The translations under genes and the position numbers were made by a program. Positions 49,605 to 50,492 of a stretch of DNA of 50,492 nucleotides are shown here, piece by piece. Positions within the stretch are counted from its first letter, which is position 1. Every line of letters begins with the position of its first letter. The notes under the pieces were generated by a model. The model was given only the letters and a program-made list of their open reading frames with translations. It had not been told where the DNA came from and made no database searches. This stretch comes from an uncultured Peptococcaceae bacterium. Lineage in GTDB: Bacteria > Bacillota > Desulfotomaculia > Desulfotomaculales > Desulfocucumaceae. The stretch covers positions 1 through 50,492 of the forward strand of contig CATZDY010000005.1 in assembly GCA_958417755.1 (NCBI GenBank), written 5' to 3'.

Positions 49605-50492
49605 ATGGCATTTTCGCCTCCAGATTTTTTACAAGACCAGGATGCCCTAAGCATTCTGCAACGCATGATGAGCCATTTGCCCCCGGACTTGGAGCAAATG
49701 GAAGCAGGTTTTACCTGGGATTTGCTCATGCCCGTGGCCTTGGAACAGGCTGAGACCCTGCAATATAAATTTATCCAGGTCTTGCAGATCATGTTTCCCC
49801 AGTATGCTTACGGTTCTTGGCTGGATTTGCACGGCCAAACCCGGGGCATGGTCCGCAAGGCTGCCACCGCGGCCCGGGTGCAGCTGCAAATCCAAGGCCA
49901 GCCGGGCCTTGTGTTGCCCCAGGGCTTTGTATGTTCCACCAAGGCAGCAGGGGACCAACCGGGCCAAGGTTTTTTTCTCCTTGCCCCGGCCTTGGTGCCA
50001 GAAACCGGGGTGATTATAGCTGAGGCCCAGGCTTTAAACCCTGGGAAAATCGGCAATGTGCCTGCCCAGACCATTGGGGTCATGGCCACCCCCTTGGCTG
50101 GGGTGACCAATATCATAAACCCCCAGCCAGCCACTGGGGGCACAGAAGAAGAGACAGATGAAAGCTTTCGCCTCCGCATTGCCGAGAATGATACCAGCCG
50201 GGATATTTCCTTTGTGAACAGCATGGCAGATTTTCGGCGCTGGGCCCTGGAAGTGCCCGGGGTGGGGGCAGCGGTGATCATCCCAGCTACAGATGACACT
50301 GGCCTGGTCACCATTGTATTGACAGATGCCAACGGAGAGCCGGCCCATGAGGCCCTTTGCCAGGCTGTTTACCAGCATATCATGCGGCCGGATGACCCCT
50401 TGGCTGCCTTGGCCCAAATCAACACCCTGCTGTCCGTCATTCCCCCGGATCCCGTGCCCTTGACTGTCACAGCCAATGTGACCTTGGTGGAT
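49605..50492 (+). CDS. xkdT: baseplate J-like protein (XkdT-like), partial
   Basis: The frame runs off the window after 296 residues without a stop. The first 120 residues are typical of XkdT: PPDFLQDQDALSIL, AGFTWDLLMPVALEQAE and YAYGSWLDLHGQTRGM. The conserved baseplate J centre NPQPATGGTEEETDESFRLRI is at about 183-203, followed by VPGVGAAVIIPATDDTG and VTIVLTDANG. Baseplate J forms the wedge arms that hold fibres. The ATG follows GAGGTGAGG. Fibre, holin and lysin genes would be expected beyond the window. Confidence 0.92.
   Translation, partial: MAFSPPDFLQDQDALSILQRMMSHLPPDLEQMEAGFTWDLLMPVALEQAETLQYKFIQVLQIMFPQYAYGSWLDLHGQTRGMVRKAATAARVQLQIQGQPGLVLPQGFVCSTKAAGDQPGQGFFLLAPALVPETGVIIAEAQALNPGKIGNVPAQTIGVMATPLAGVTNIINPQPATGGTEEETDESFRLRIAENDTSRDISFVNSMADFRRWALEVPGVGAAVIIPATDDTGLVTIVLTDANGEPAHEALCQAVYQHIMRPDDPLAALAQINTLLSVIPPDPVPLTVTANVTLVD

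Overview
The window is chromosomal DNA from a low-to-mid GC Bacillota, most likely a clostridial anaerobe. The support is Spo0E-type and XRE regulators, lipoproteins with Gram-positive lipoboxes, strong AGGAGG ribosome sites, oxygen-sensitive radical SAM enzymes, an iron-dependent alcohol dehydrogenase, and no outer-membrane genes. I see no rRNA, tRNA, CRISPR array, integrase or transposase.

The left 28 kb is host or accessory DNA. It holds a Spo0E-XRE fusion, a hybrid histidine kinase with two periplasmic-type solute-binding sensor domains, a cupin, a MarR/DUF1848/radical SAM cluster whose last gene has decayed, an AIM24 protein, an EamA exporter, a lipoprotein, an iron alcohol dehydrogenase, a DUF3795 protein, two GGDEF-EAL proteins, a TetR regulator beside a radical SAM/SPASM protein, and a solute-binding lipoprotein. 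One of the EAL proteins has the same two solute-binding domains as the kinase and forms an operon with the lipoprotein. Many genes are broken, often by one base in a homopolymer: GNAT, YdeI-like, SplB-like, DUF368, DUF2087, PIN and a KTR-type remnant. The region is either decaying or carries homopolymer errors.

At about 28.2 to 30.2 kb lie a DUF368 remnant, an Rpn-family PD-(D/E)XK nuclease gene and a separate copy of that gene's C-terminal end. From 30.6 kb a phage-derived locus begins. It has an ImmA-like protease and XRE repressor on the minus strand, a divergent control region with GCGTA repeats, and then plus-strand genes for an XRE protein, an Fe-S RecB/Cas4-like nuclease, a replication protein, a VRR-NUC nuclease and an ArpU-like late regulator.

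The regulator is followed directly by tail genes: an auto-cleaving SHAEG-repeat fibre, a tail-completion protein, sheath, tube, a chaperone with a -1 frameshift site, a tape measure, and LysM, XkdQ, XkdR, XkdS and baseplate J proteins in PBSX order. The last gene runs off the window. No terminase, portal, protease, capsid or connector gene lies between the early genes and the tail genes. The locus therefore looks like a headless contractile particle (R-type tailocin) or a prophage that has lost its head module. The most unusual detail is an in-frame UGA inside the chaperone gene, upstream of its slippery heptamer, with coding sequence of the same frame on both sides.
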